Source: Streptomyces sp. NBC_01463
GTDB taxonomy: Bacteria > Actinomycetota > Actinomycetes > Streptomycetales > Streptomycetaceae
NCBI GenBank assembly: GCA_036227345.1
Contig: CP109468.1
Location: 5,518,001 to 5,582,000 of the forward strand
DNA: 64,000 bases
Reading direction: 5' to 3'
In this document: positions 7,715 through 16,900 of the stretch, in pieces
Layout of the letters: each line of letters starts with the position of its first letter
How positions within the stretch are numbered: position 1 is the stretch's first letter
Position numbers and translations under genes: made by a program
The notes under the pieces: generated by a model
Told to the model about the DNA's origin: nothing
Database searches by the model: none
What the model saw: only the letters and a program-made list of their open reading frames with translations

Positions 7715-10700
7715 GCGGCCGCGGCAGGGCCAATGCCACGCTCAGCGGGCTGCTGACCCGCATCCCCGGCCGCTCCGGCCGCATCTGGGAACCCCACACG
7801 GTGCAGCTGCGCCCCGGACATCTGCGCTCGTCGGGTGCGGCGGCCGTCCGCGCGACCCGGCTGGTGAAGGACGAGGACGCCGACGCGTACGGGGCGCTGC
7901 GGGTCTTCCCGAACCGCAGGCAGCGGGGCCGGGCCGCCGCGCTGCTCGCGGCCGGCAACCCCGTCATGCCCGCGCTCCTGGACATCGTCGACCATCCGGG
8001 GCTGCCGCCCGCCCTCGTCACCGCCTGGTCGCCCGGAGCCTCCTCCACACCGCTGCACGCGCTGCGCGAACGCGACGACCTCGACACGATGCTTGCCGCC
8101 GGCCACCGCTGGAGCCCCGCCGGGGCGCTGCACACCCTGGTGCCGCTGGGCCGGGCTCTGGACGACATGGCGCGCGCGGGTTTCACCCCGCTGGAGCTCT
8201 CCCCGGACCACCTCGTCCTCAACTCCGGTTCCCTCGCCTTCGTCGGTCTCGGCCGGCACGGCTACATCCCCTCCGAGGGCCGGATGCCCGGCCCGCAGGG
8301 CATGTCACTGCCCAGCGCGCTCCTCCTCGGCGAGGACCTGCCGCCCGCGGGCGGCAGCCACGACACGGCCGTGCGCTGGCGGGAGGTCCAGGTGCGCGCC
8401 CTGACCCGGCTGGCCGGCTGGATGGCCTGCGGACTGCCACCGGCGGCCTGGGGCCCGGTGCACGGCCCCGCCGACCTCGGCGGCTACCTGGAGGCGGCCG
8501 GCTTCCAGCGGGTGCCCGCGCTGCGCCCCGGCCAGCTCGCCGACACCCTGGCCCGGGCCGCCGGGCAGGAGGAAGAGGCCCGCGCCCTGCGGGACTTCGC
8601 CGAGGCCGAGGCGCTGCTCGTCTACGACGACGCGGCGCAGGGCTCCGGCGGCGGCCGTCTCGACATCAACCCCGAGGTGCTGCGCCTGGGCCTGCTTCAC
8701 GACCACGGGGCCAAGGTGATCGCACTGGCCGCGTTCGAACAGCGGCGCCTGGGCACCCGGACCGCCACCCTGCTCTCCGGCGCCGGCTGGGTGCTGCTCA
8801 GCCCGAAGGACTTCGCCGCCCAGGTCTGCCGGGCCGCGTCGGCGGCCCCCCGGGCCAGGCTGGTCGTCGCCGGCCGGCTGGACCCCGAGGACCAGCGGCG
8901 GATCGAGGCGGTACGCGGCGGGCGCGCCGAGCGCGTCAATCCGGACGACCTCTCGGGCGCCGTACCGCGCATCGCGGGCCGCCCCGCCGATCAGCTGCCG
9001 TACCTCACCGACCGCGACATGGACGCCTACTCCGCCGACCTCCTCGGGGGCGTCGGCGGCCAGGCGATGCGCAGGCGCACCTTCGCGGCGGGCTGGACCC
9101 TGGCACTCGGCGGCGCCGCCGACCAGTTGCAGTCCCGCCAGCGCGGCAAGCTCCTGGACCAGATGACCGACTGCTTCGGCACCAACACCGAACTGCTCGT
9201 CGCCGTGCGCGCCCGGCAGAACGCCCCCGGCATGCGCAAACAGAACCGGCTGCTCGACGAGGCCCGCATGCGGCGGCTGGTCGCCGCGCTGTCCGGCGTG
9301 CCGGGTTCGGTCTTCCGCGACTGCCTGATGTCCGCCCTGCTGGGCCCGGCGGCCGAGGACCTCTACGACGAGTCCGCCCGCAGGCTGCTGCCGGTGGCCA
9401 CCCGGCTCGCGGCGGTCTTCGACCCCGACCGTCCGGTCGGAACCGAGGACCTGCCGATGGAGGACGCCCTGCGCGAGCGGGCCGGCATCCGCCGGGTCGG
9501 TCTGTACGGGCGGCTGTGCACCGCCGTCACCGGGGTCGACCCCGCCAGGCTGGCGGCGGCCGTCGCCTCCATGGACGACACGCTCGTCGGCGCGCTCTGC
9601 GAGATCCCCGCGCCCAGCCTCCAGTTCCTCGCCGGACGGCTGGAGGACCCCGAACTCTTCGAGCTCCTGCGCCCGCTGCTGCAGGGCGACGACCTCGACC
9701 TGCTCACCCGCTACACCCCGCAGATGTGGCGGACGCTGCTCGACGGACTGCGCCAGCCCGAGCACCTGGGCTCCCTCGGTCTCGGCTGGGTCCAGATCGC
9801 CGTCCAGGACACGGCCGGTGACGTCGACGCCCGGGTCCTGCTGCGGATCGCGGCCGATGCCGGGGTCCCGAGACCGGACGCCGTACGCGCCCTGCTCGGC
9901 ACCGGGCCCGAGCACTGGCCCACCGTCTGCGCCCATCCGGTGCTCGCCGCTCGCTGGCTCGCCGAGCAGGGGGACCTCGACCTCGCCGAGATCGTCGCGG
10001 CCTTCCCCGACCCGGAGGCGGCGCTCGCCGAGATCGGCACCGATGGACTGCGGCACGCCCATGAACTCGGCCTCGACCAGCAGGCGATGAGCGTTCTCGG
10101 CGGCTACGCGCGCGCCCTGGCCCACCCCCTCGACGAGGTGCTGGTCGCCTTCCAGGAACGGGGGTACGAGAGCGGCCAGGCCGCCCCCTTCGCCACCGCG
10201 GCCGCCGTCGAGTGGTCCCGGATGCAGCGGGACCGGGGCAAGGCGCTCGGCTGGATCGTCGGCAACGTGGTGGAGCGCCCGCGCAGGATCCGCGACTGGG
10301 CCGTGGACGGCACCGGACTGGCGCGCCGCGTCACCGAAGCGGTGCTCGGGGAACGGGAGGCGGGTGACGCCGCGTCCGTGCCGGACACGCTGCGCTCCGC
10401 TCCCGCGCTGCTGCCGCTCCTCGCCGGCCTCGGCACCCCACGCCAGCGCGCCGCGCTGCTGGCCCTGTACGCCGAGGAGCCGCAGGCCGTGCTCGATCCC
10501 CGCGCCCGCCGGGAGCTGCCGATCGTGCTCGCCGCCCCGGACCCGGCGGCCGCCCTGCGGGTACTGCTGCGCGAAGGGCTCGGGGTGATCGCCCAGCAGT
10601 TCGCCGACCGGCTCCGGCTCAGCCCCGAACAGCGCCGCTCGCTGGCCGGGCTCGCCCCGCTCACCGAGGTGCTGGCCCCGCCCTCGCTGGAGGCGGTGCT

Positions 10701-11199
10701 GACCGTCGGCGTCCGCTTCGGGCCGCGGGTCGCCGTGAGCGCGGCGGTCGTCGAGCAGCGGCTGCCCGGCGTCGCGGACTCCCTGACCGTGTGGGGCCCG
10801 CGCTGGCTGCCGCTGCTCGCCGGCGCCGCCGGGCAACGGGTGCTGCGGCTGCTGGTGGAGCAGCGGGAACAGCACGGCGGGCAGAGCGGACGGCTCTCCC
10901 CCTGGCTGCTGGCCGCGGGCGAGGACGGGCTCGCGCTGGTGGAGCGCTTCGGCTCGGACGCGCTCGGCCTGGTCCTCGCCACCGACGCACCCCCCGCCGA
11001 CGCCCGCCTGCTCGGCGAGCTCCTGATGCTGCCGGGCCCCGCCCCCGTACTGCACCGGCTGATCACCGGCTACGGGCTGCCCCCGGCCACCTGGTCACGG
11101 GCGGCGGCACTGCTGGCGCGGGGGGAGCCGGAGGAGCGGGTGCTGCTGCGGCTGTGGGGCCGTGGCGGTGGTGCGCCGGTCACTGCCGCCACGGGGTGA
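7711..11199 (+). CDS. large protein with N-terminal pseudokinase-like domain and helical body
   Basis: 1162 residues from ATG 7711. I know no named family. Residues ~20-240 align by eye to a protein kinase that has lost catalysis: YGALRVFP sits where the ATP-lysine strand should be (no Lys), TPLELSPDHLVL near residue 159 mirrors the HRDLKPENILL loop with HRD replaced by PLE and the Asn by His, and FVGLGR near 177 replaces DFG. A segment around 350-430 is alpha/beta (VIALAAFEQ, VVAGRLD). The rest (about 450-1150) is Leu/Ala/Arg-rich helices, reminiscent of an alpha-solenoid, with no Cys clusters or membrane segments. It is the last gene of the operon. Probable role: large pseudokinase scaffold or target of the kinase/phosphatase pair. 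The pseudokinase call rests on manual alignment. Confidence 0.7.
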   Translation: MSGRGRANATLSGLLTRIPGRSGRIWEPHTVQLRPGHLRSSGAAAVRATRLVKDEDADAYGALRVFPNRRQRGRAAALLAAGNPVMPALLDIVDHPGLPPALVTAWSPGASSTPLHALRERDDLDTMLAAGHRWSPAGALHTLVPLGRALDDMARAGFTPLELSPDHLVLNSGSLAFVGLGRHGYIPSEGRMPGPQGMSLPSALLLGEDLPPAGGSHDTAVRWREVQVRALTRLAGWMACGLPPAAWGPVHGPADLGGYLEAAGFQRVPALRPGQLADTLARAAGQEEEARALRDFAEAEALLVYDDAAQGSGGGRLDINPEVLRLGLLHDHGAKVIALAAFEQRRLGTRTATLLSGAGWVLLSPKDFAAQVCRAASAAPRARLVVAGRLDPEDQRRIEAVRGGRAERVNPDDLSGAVPRIAGRPADQLPYLTDRDMDAYSADLLGGVGGQAMRRRTFAAGWTLALGGAADQLQSRQRGKLLDQMTDCFGTNTELLVAVRARQNAPGMRKQNRLLDEARMRRLVAALSGVPGSVFRDCLMSALLGPAAEDLYDESARRLLPVATRLAAVFDPDRPVGTEDLPMEDALRERAGIRRVGLYGRLCTAVTGVDPARLAAAVASMDDTLVGALCEIPAPSLQFLAGRLEDPELFELLRPLLQGDDLDLLTRYTPQMWRTLLDGLRQPEHLGSLGLGWVQIAVQDTAGDVDARVLLRIAADAGVPRPDAVRALLGTGPEHWPTVCAHPVLAARWLAEQGDLDLAEIVAAFPDPEAALAEIGTDGLRHAHELGLDQQAMSVLGGYARALAHPLDEVLVAFQERGYESGQAAPFATAAAVEWSRMQRDRGKALGWIVGNVVERPRRIRDWAVDGTGLARRVTEAVLGEREAGDAASVPDTLRSAPALLPLLAGLGTPRQRAALLALYAEEPQAVLDPRARRELPIVLAAPDPAAALRVLLREGLGVIAQQFADRLRLSPEQRRSLAGLAPLTEVLAPPSLEAVLTVGVRFGPRVAVSAAVVEQRLPGVADSLTVWGPRWLPLLAGAAGQRVLRLLVEQREQHGGQSGRLSPWLLAAGEDGLALVERFGSDALGLVLATDAPPADARLLGELLMLPGPAPVLHRLITGYGLPPATWSRAAALLARGEPEERVLLRLWGRGGGAPVTAATG

Positions 11200-11285
11200 C
11201 TCGGGAACGCCCCCCGAACGCGCCGTGGATCACCTCCAGCGCGACGGTCCGCCGGGAAACCGGTTCACCGGACGGCATGAGTCGG

Positions 11286-12077
11286 TCACTTTCCCTTCCC
11301 GCGGCCCGAGGTGAACTCCTCGTACGCCGCGACGACCTCCTTCGCCGGACCGTCCATCCGCAGCGTCCCCGCCTCCAGCCAGATCGCCCGGTCGCACGTC
11401 TCGGTGATCGACTTGTTGTGGTGGCTGACCAGGAAGACCGTGCCGGCCTTGCGGCGCAGTTCGATGATCCGGTCCTTGCTGCGCCGCTGGAACCTCGCGT
11501 CGCCCGTGGACAGGGCCTCGTCGATCAGCAGGACGTCGTGGTCCTTCGCGGCGGCGATCGAGAAGCGCAGGCGGGCGCCCATGCCGGAGGAGTACGTGCG
11601 CATCGGAAGGGTGATGAAGTCGCCCTTCTCGTTGATGCCGGAGAAGTCGACGATGCCGTCGTAGCGTTCGCGGATCTCCTCGCGGCTCATGCCCATCGCG
11701 AGGCCGCCGAGCACGACGTTGCGCTCGCCGGTCAGATCGCTCATCAGGGCCGCGTTCACGCCGAGCAGTGAGGGCTGGCCCTGGGTGTGGACGCGGCCCT
11801 TCGTGGCGGGCAGCAGGCCGGCGACGGCCTTCAGCAGGGTCGACTTCCCCGAGCCGTTGGAGCCGATCAGGCCGATCGCCTCGCCCTTGTACGCGGCGAA
11901 GCTGACCCCCCTCACGGCGTGCACCTCGCGCACGCCGGGGGCCGCCCGGCGGGAGGTGATCCGGCTCAGGGCGGAGGTGGCGCTGCCCTTGCCGGTGCGG
12001 GCGCCGTTGACCTTGTACGTGATGTGGACGTCGTCCACGACGACCGTCGGTACCGCGGGATCCAGGGTGTCAGCCAC
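11286..12077 (-). CDS. ABC exporter ATPase, TagH/Wzt-like
   Basis: 263 residues. It has Walker A GSNGSGKST near residue 73, signature YSSGMGARL, Walker B DVLLIDEAL and the H-loop LVSHH, the layout of teichoic-acid/O-antigen export ATPases. It lacks the extra C-terminal carbohydrate-binding domain of some Wzt proteins. Its start overlaps the end of the permease gene by 8 nt, so the two form one unit. With the TagF-like polymerases at 13996 and 21149 nearby, the likely substrate is an undecaprenyl-linked wall polymer exported across the cytoplasmic membrane. Confidence 0.9.
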   Translation of the reverse strand: MADTLDPAVPTVVVDDVHITYKVNGARTGKGSATSALSRITSRRAAPGVREVHAVRGVSFAAYKGEAIGLIGSNGSGKSTLLKAVAGLLPATKGRVHTQGQPSLLGVNAALMSDLTGERNVVLGGLAMGMSREEIRERYDGIVDFSGINEKGDFITLPMRTYSSGMGARLRFSIAAAKDHDVLLIDEALSTGDARFQRRSKDRIIELRRKAGTVFLVSHHNKSITETCDRAIWLEAGTLRMDGPAKEVVAAYEEFTSGRGKGK

Positions 12078-13044
12078 GTCCGTAACTCTCCTCGGCCTGC
12101 CAGAAGTAGAGGAATCCGCCCACGCCGCACACCAGCGCCCAGCCCGCGGCCACGGCCCACACGTGCGGGGGCAGCTGCGAGGCGTGGAAGCTGTCGATCA
12201 GCGCGAATCGCATCAGGTCGATGAAGACGGCGGCCGGATTGACCTCCAGCGCCAGCTTCGCCAGGTACGGGACCCGGTCGCCCGACAGGCTCGTGTCGAT
12301 GCTCCACATGACGCCCGATGCGTACATCCAGGTGCGCAGGATGAACGGCATCAGCTGGGCGATGTCGGGGGTCCGGGCGGCCAGCCGGGCGATGACCATC
12401 GAGACGCCGGTGTTGAACAGGGCCTGCAGCGCCAGGGCCGGGACCGCCAGCAGCCAGGCGGGCTGCGGGTACTGGCCGAACACCAGCAGGATCAGCACCA
12501 GCGCGCCCAGTGAGAAGAGCAGCTGCTGGAGCTGTTGCAGGGCCAGGGCGATCGGCAGGGAGGCCCGGGGGAAGTGCAGGGCCCGGACGAGGCCGATGTT
12601 GCCGCTGATGGCGCGGGTGCCCGCGGTGATCGAGTTGCTGGTGAAGGTCCAGATGAAGACGCCGGTGACCAGGAACGGGACGAAGTCGGTGACGCCCTGC
12701 TTGGTCTTCATCAGGACGCCGAAGATGAAGTAGTAGACCGTCGCGTTGAGCAGCGGGGTCATGATCTGCCAGATCTGGCCGAGTTTCGCCTGGCTGTACT
12801 GGGCGGTGAGTTTGGCGGTGGCGAAGGCCGTGATGAAGTGCCGCCGCCCCCACAGCTGCCGGACGTACGCCGGCAGGGCCGGGCGGGCTCCGCTCACGCT
12901 CAGCCCGTGCCGGGCGGCCAGGGCCGCCAGCTCGCCCGGGGCGTACACGGGGGCGGCCGCGGATGTGTCGACAGGCTTGTCTGCGGGCGGGGCGGCGGGC
13001 GGCGGGGTGTCCGCCGGTGCCGGGGCTGTTGTCTGACTCACCAC
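12070..13044 (-). CDS. ABC-2 type polysaccharide/teichoic acid export permease, TagG-like
   Basis: 324 residues from GTG 13044 (a second GTG directly follows at 13041; no strong ribosome site separates them). A Pro/Ala-rich cytoplasmic N-terminus of about 50 residues is followed by an ABC-2 membrane domain with about six hydrophobic segments (NATVYYFIFGVLM, VPFLVTGVFIWTFT, LLFSLGALVLILLVF and others). It pairs with the ATPase at 11286-12077 through an 8-nt overlap. Expected role: membrane channel half of a wall-polymer exporter. It is transcribed divergently from the TetR gene at 13228, which is the obvious candidate regulator. Confidence 0.9.
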   Translation of the reverse strand: MVSQTTAPAPADTPPPAAPPADKPVDTSAAAPVYAPGELAALAARHGLSVSGARPALPAYVRQLWGRRHFITAFATAKLTAQYSQAKLGQIWQIMTPLLNATVYYFIFGVLMKTKQGVTDFVPFLVTGVFIWTFTSNSITAGTRAISGNIGLVRALHFPRASLPIALALQQLQQLLFSLGALVLILLVFGQYPQPAWLLAVPALALQALFNTGVSMVIARLAARTPDIAQLMPFILRTWMYASGVMWSIDTSLSGDRVPYLAKLALEVNPAAVFIDLMRFALIDSFHASQLPPHVWAVAAGWALVCGVGGFLYFWQAEESYGRG

Positions 13045-13227
13045 GATCGCTTTCGACGGGAAGGCGGGAAGGGCGGGAGGGGCGGGAGGGGGGGAGAAGG
13101 AGGGGAGGTGGAGGGGAGGGAAACGCGCGGTTAACGACGGGACGGGACCGTATCGTCGTAACGCCGAGGGTAGGACGTACTGACGTCGCAACGCAACCGT
13201 TTCGTCGTCGCGGACTATGATTCGGCC
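13045..13227. promoter_or_regulatory. divergent tagG/tetR promoter with G-tract and direct repeats
   Basis: Positions 13058-13130 are an almost uninterrupted run of G-tracts on the plus strand (GGCGGG, GGGGGGG, GGAGGGG and similar), able in principle to form G-quadruplexes in the 5' region of the exporter operon. Two direct repeats, ACCGTATCGTCGT at 13147-13159 and ACCGTTTCGTCGT at 13196-13208, differ at one base and are candidate TetR-family sites. TATGAT at 13216-13221 ends 6 nt before the tetR ATG, predicting a leaderless transcript whose promoter overlaps the second repeat. Confidence 0.5.
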
Positions 13228-13833
13228 ATGACCACCGACCCGGGAAGCCGCCGCCGTGTCCCCGCCGGAGCCGCCGTGCTGCGCGAGGACGTGACCGACG
13301 CGATCCGTACCGCGGTGTTCGAGGAGCTGGCCGCGGTCGGCTTCGCCCGGATGTCCATCGAGGGCATCGCCCGGCGGGCGGGCGTCGGCAAGACCGCCGT
13401 CTACCGCCGCTGGAAGTCCAAGCTGCACCTCGTCCTGGACCTGGTCTCCGCCGTCGCGGTGCAGGGCATGCCCGCCCCGGCCACCGGTTCGCTGTACGGG
13501 GACGTCCGCGCGGTGCTCGAACTGGCCGCGTACGCGCTGCGCCACCCGCTCGCCTCCCAGGTCATCCCGGACCTGCTGGTCGAGGCGGCCCGCAACCCGG
13601 AGATCTCCGACACCATCAAGGCCGCCCTGCTCGACCCGCAGCAGGGCATCGCCGCCGTGGTCGTACGCGACGCCGTGGCGCGCGGGGAGCTCCCGCCGGA
13701 CAGCGATCCGGACCGCGCCCTCGACCTGATCGTCGGCCCGCTCTACTGGCGGCTCGCGGTCGTCAGGGGCGAGCTGCCCGCGGGGTACCTGGACGATCTG
13801 GCGGCCTCGGCCGTGGCGGCCCTGACCCGCTGA
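13228..13833 (+). CDS. TetR-family transcriptional regulator
   Basis: 201 residues from ATG 13228. The N-terminal TetR helix-turn-helix is clear at residues ~25-65 (FARMSIEGIARRAGVGKTAV then YRRWKSK). The C-terminal ligand/dimer domain belongs to the type with a conserved LDLIVGPLYWRL near the end. It is divergent from the TagGH-like exporter and probably autoregulated through the repeats at 13147 and 13196, one of which lies within its own promoter. Target genes likely include the exporter; the ligand is unknown. Confidence 0.92.
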   Translation: MTTDPGSRRRVPAGAAVLREDVTDAIRTAVFEELAAVGFARMSIEGIARRAGVGKTAVYRRWKSKLHLVLDLVSAVAVQGMPAPATGSLYGDVRAVLELAAYALRHPLASQVIPDLLVEAARNPEISDTIKAALLDPQQGIAAVVVRDAVARGELPPDSDPDRALDLIVGPLYWRLAVVRGELPAGYLDDLAASAVAALTR

Positions 13834-13885
13834 GCCGACTGAGCCCGCCGGGCGCGCGGGCCGGTGACCCGGGTACCCGCGTCAG

Positions 13886-13899
13886 CACGTGTGCACGTG
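13886..13899. promoter_or_regulatory. paired CACGTG palindromes
   Basis: CACGTG occurs twice with a 2-nt spacer (CACGTGTGCACGTG) about 100 nt upstream of the polymerase gene at 13996, inside a 160-nt gap. It is a candidate protein-binding site in that promoter; no regulator is assigned. Confidence 0.3.
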
Positions 13900-13995
13900 A
13901 CATCACTCGTTGGGGCCCGTAACCGGTGACCCCCGGCCGTTCACGGGGTTGAGCCATACGGATCGCCAGGCTCCCCATGAACGGACGTGCTCACC

Positions 13996-16900
13996 ATGCC
14001 GCCACGGCTCAGTGTCGTTGTCCCCGTCTACAACGTGGAACCCTTCCTGTCGGACTGCCTGAAGTCCCTCGCGGAGCAGACCGTCACCGATCTCGAAGTG
14101 GTGATGGTCGACGACGGGTCCACCGACGGCAGCGCGGCCGTCGCCGCCGGGTTCGCCGCGCAGGACGACCGCTTCCGGCTGGTCAGCCAGGAGAACGGCG
14201 GGCTGGGCCACGCCCGTAACACCGGTGTCCGCAACTGCGATCCCGGGAGCCGCTACCTGGCCTTCGTCGACAGCGACGACATCGTCCCGCCGCGCGCGTA
14301 CGAACTGCTCGTCGGCTCCCTGGAGAAGACCGGATCGGACCTCGCGTCCGGCAACGTGCTGCGGCTGCGGGCCGGCGGCCGGCTCGTGCAGTCGCCCATG
14401 TTCCGGGGGCCCATGGCGACGACGCGGATGCGCACCCACATCTCCCGCGACCGGGAGCTCGCCGGCGACCGGATCGCGTGCAACAAGGTCTTCCGCCGCT
14501 CCTTCTGGGACGAGCACGCGTTCGCCTTCCCCGTCGGCGCGCTCTACGAGGACATCCCCGTCGTGCTGCCCGCCCACTTCCTGGCCGCCTCGGTCGACAT
14601 CCTGAAGGACCCCGTCTACCACTGGCGCGACCGCCCCGGCTCGATCACCTCCGGCCGGGCCGTCGTCCGCGGCATCCGCGACCGGGTCGCCCATGTGCAG
14701 GGCGTCTCCGCCTTCCTGGCGGAGAACCGCACGGCCGCCGACAAGAACCACTACGAGGCCCACGCCCTCGCCAACGACCTCTGGTACTTCATGGAGGTGC
14801 TGCCCGAGGGCGACGAGGAGTACCGCGCCGCCTTCCTGACGCACACCAACGCGTTCATCGACCAGGTCGACCCCGCGGTGCTCGACGGGCTGCCGCTGCG
14901 GCTGCGGCTGATGTGGCACCTCGTGCGGGAGCGCCGCACGGAGGAACTGCTGGCCCTGATCGCCCTCGACAAGCGTGAGCCCGGCGCGTTCGCCGTACGC
15001 GGGGTGCGCCGCCGGCGGGCCGGCTATCCGCCGCTGACCCGGCCGGTGCCGGCCCGGGTGCTGCGCGTCGGCGACGGGGACCTGCCGCTGGTCGCCCGGC
15101 TGCGGGAGGTCCGCTGGCAGGACGGCCGGCTGCACCTGAAGGGGTACGCGTACATCCGGAACCTGCCCGCGGGTCCGGGCCGCGCCGAACTCCGGGCCGG
15201 CTGGCTGCGGGCGGGCGGGCGGCGGCAGGTCGTTCCGCTGCGGCTGCGCCGGACCGCCGACCAGGAGGCCACCGCGCGCTCCCGGCAGAGCCTGCACGAC
15301 TACGACCGGTCGGGGTTCGAGACGGTTGTCGACCCCGCCAGGATCCGCATCGCGGCGGACGGGCCGGCCGACCGCGTCAGCTGGCGGCTGGAGCTGGGCG
15401 CCGCACGGAACGGTCTGCTGCGGCGCTCCGCACCCAGCACCGCGGAGGCCCCCGTGGCGCCGCCCGTACACCGGCCGGACGGCGACCACCGGATCGTGCC
15501 GGTCTTCGACGCCGACCGGCTGGTCCTGCACGCCGAGCGGATCGACGCCCGCTTCGAGACGCACCGCGCGGGCACGGCCGGCGACGGGCGGCCCACCGTC
15601 GTCGTGGACGGCATGGTCCGGGACCGGCTCGGTGCCGAGGGGCTGCGGCTCGGCCTCGGCCACCGCGCCTCCGGGGCCGCGCTCGACTGCCCCGTCACCG
15701 TTCACGAGGGCGCGGTGTCCTCGGCGGCCGGCTGGCGGCGCTTCACCGCCGAGATCCCGCTCGCCGCGGTCCTGGGCGCCCGGGAGGAGGCCGGGCCCGC
15801 GCCGGCGAGCATTCCCTACAGCGTCCACCTCGTCGGGCCCGGCGGCCGCCGGACGCCGGTGGACGTGCCGGGGCCCGTGCCCCCGGGCCGCTACCCGCTC
15901 GCACCGGCCGGGGACGAGCCCCGCGAACTGGGCCTCACCGTGAGCGCCCGCGGCAACCTGCTGATCAGCGACCGTCCCGTGCAGCCTGCCGTCGAAGCGG
16001 CCTCCTGGACGCAGGACGGGGCCCTGCTCCTGGAGGGCACCTTCCCGGACGACCCGGGGCGCCCCGCCGCCCTCGTGGCCCGGCACAGCGGCCACCACGA
16101 GGAGGCCGTCTTCCCCGTCACGTTCACCGGACCGGAGGGCGAGCGGCGGTTCACGGCCACGCTGCGGCCCGACGCCGTCGAGGCGTGCGGCGGCGGCACC
16201 CTGCCGCTGGGCGAGGGCAACTGGTACTTCTTCCTCCGCGAGAGGGGCGCCGCCGGCGGCGAGAGCCGCGACACCGCGCTGCGCCTCCCGGCAGCCGTCC
16301 ATCACACCCTGCCCGCCGCCCGCACCCTGGCGGGCCGCGCGTACGTCATCGAGCGGCGCTTCCACGACCAGCTGCTGCTGAGCTGCGCGCCCCCGCTCGC
16401 CGCAACGGAGCGCGGGCCCCGAGCCCGGCGGCTGCTGGGCGCCGCCCATGCGGCGCAGCGCACCGCGGCGCTGCGCCCGGCCGTCCTGTTCAGCAGCTTC
16501 GACGGCCGTCAGTACTCGGACTCACCGCGCGCCGTCCACGAGGAACTGACCCGCCGGACGACCGGCCTGGAACACCTGTGGGTCGTCCGCGACGGTCAGG
16601 CGCGCATCCCGGCCGGTGCCACCGCCGTGGAGCACGGTTCGGCGGCCTGGCACGAGGCGCTCGCCCGCAGCCGGTACATCGTCACCAACACCCAGCTGCC
16701 CGAATGGTTCGAACGCCGCGAGGGCCAGACCGTCGTCCAGACCTGGCACGGCACCCCGCTCAAGCGCATCGGCCTCGAACTCGCCGGCACCGCCCAGGCC
16801 AACGCCTCCTACATCGCCACCCTCGGGCAGCGGGCCGGGCAGTGGAGCTTCCTCGTCTCGCCGAACACCTACTCCACCCCCGTGCTGCGCCGCTCGTTCG

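Noticed and set aside
12535..13220. Plus-strand ORFs opposite the TagG-like gene and its promoter
   Set aside because: Products are Gly/Arg-rich with no motifs; the minus strand encodes an obvious ABC-2 permease.
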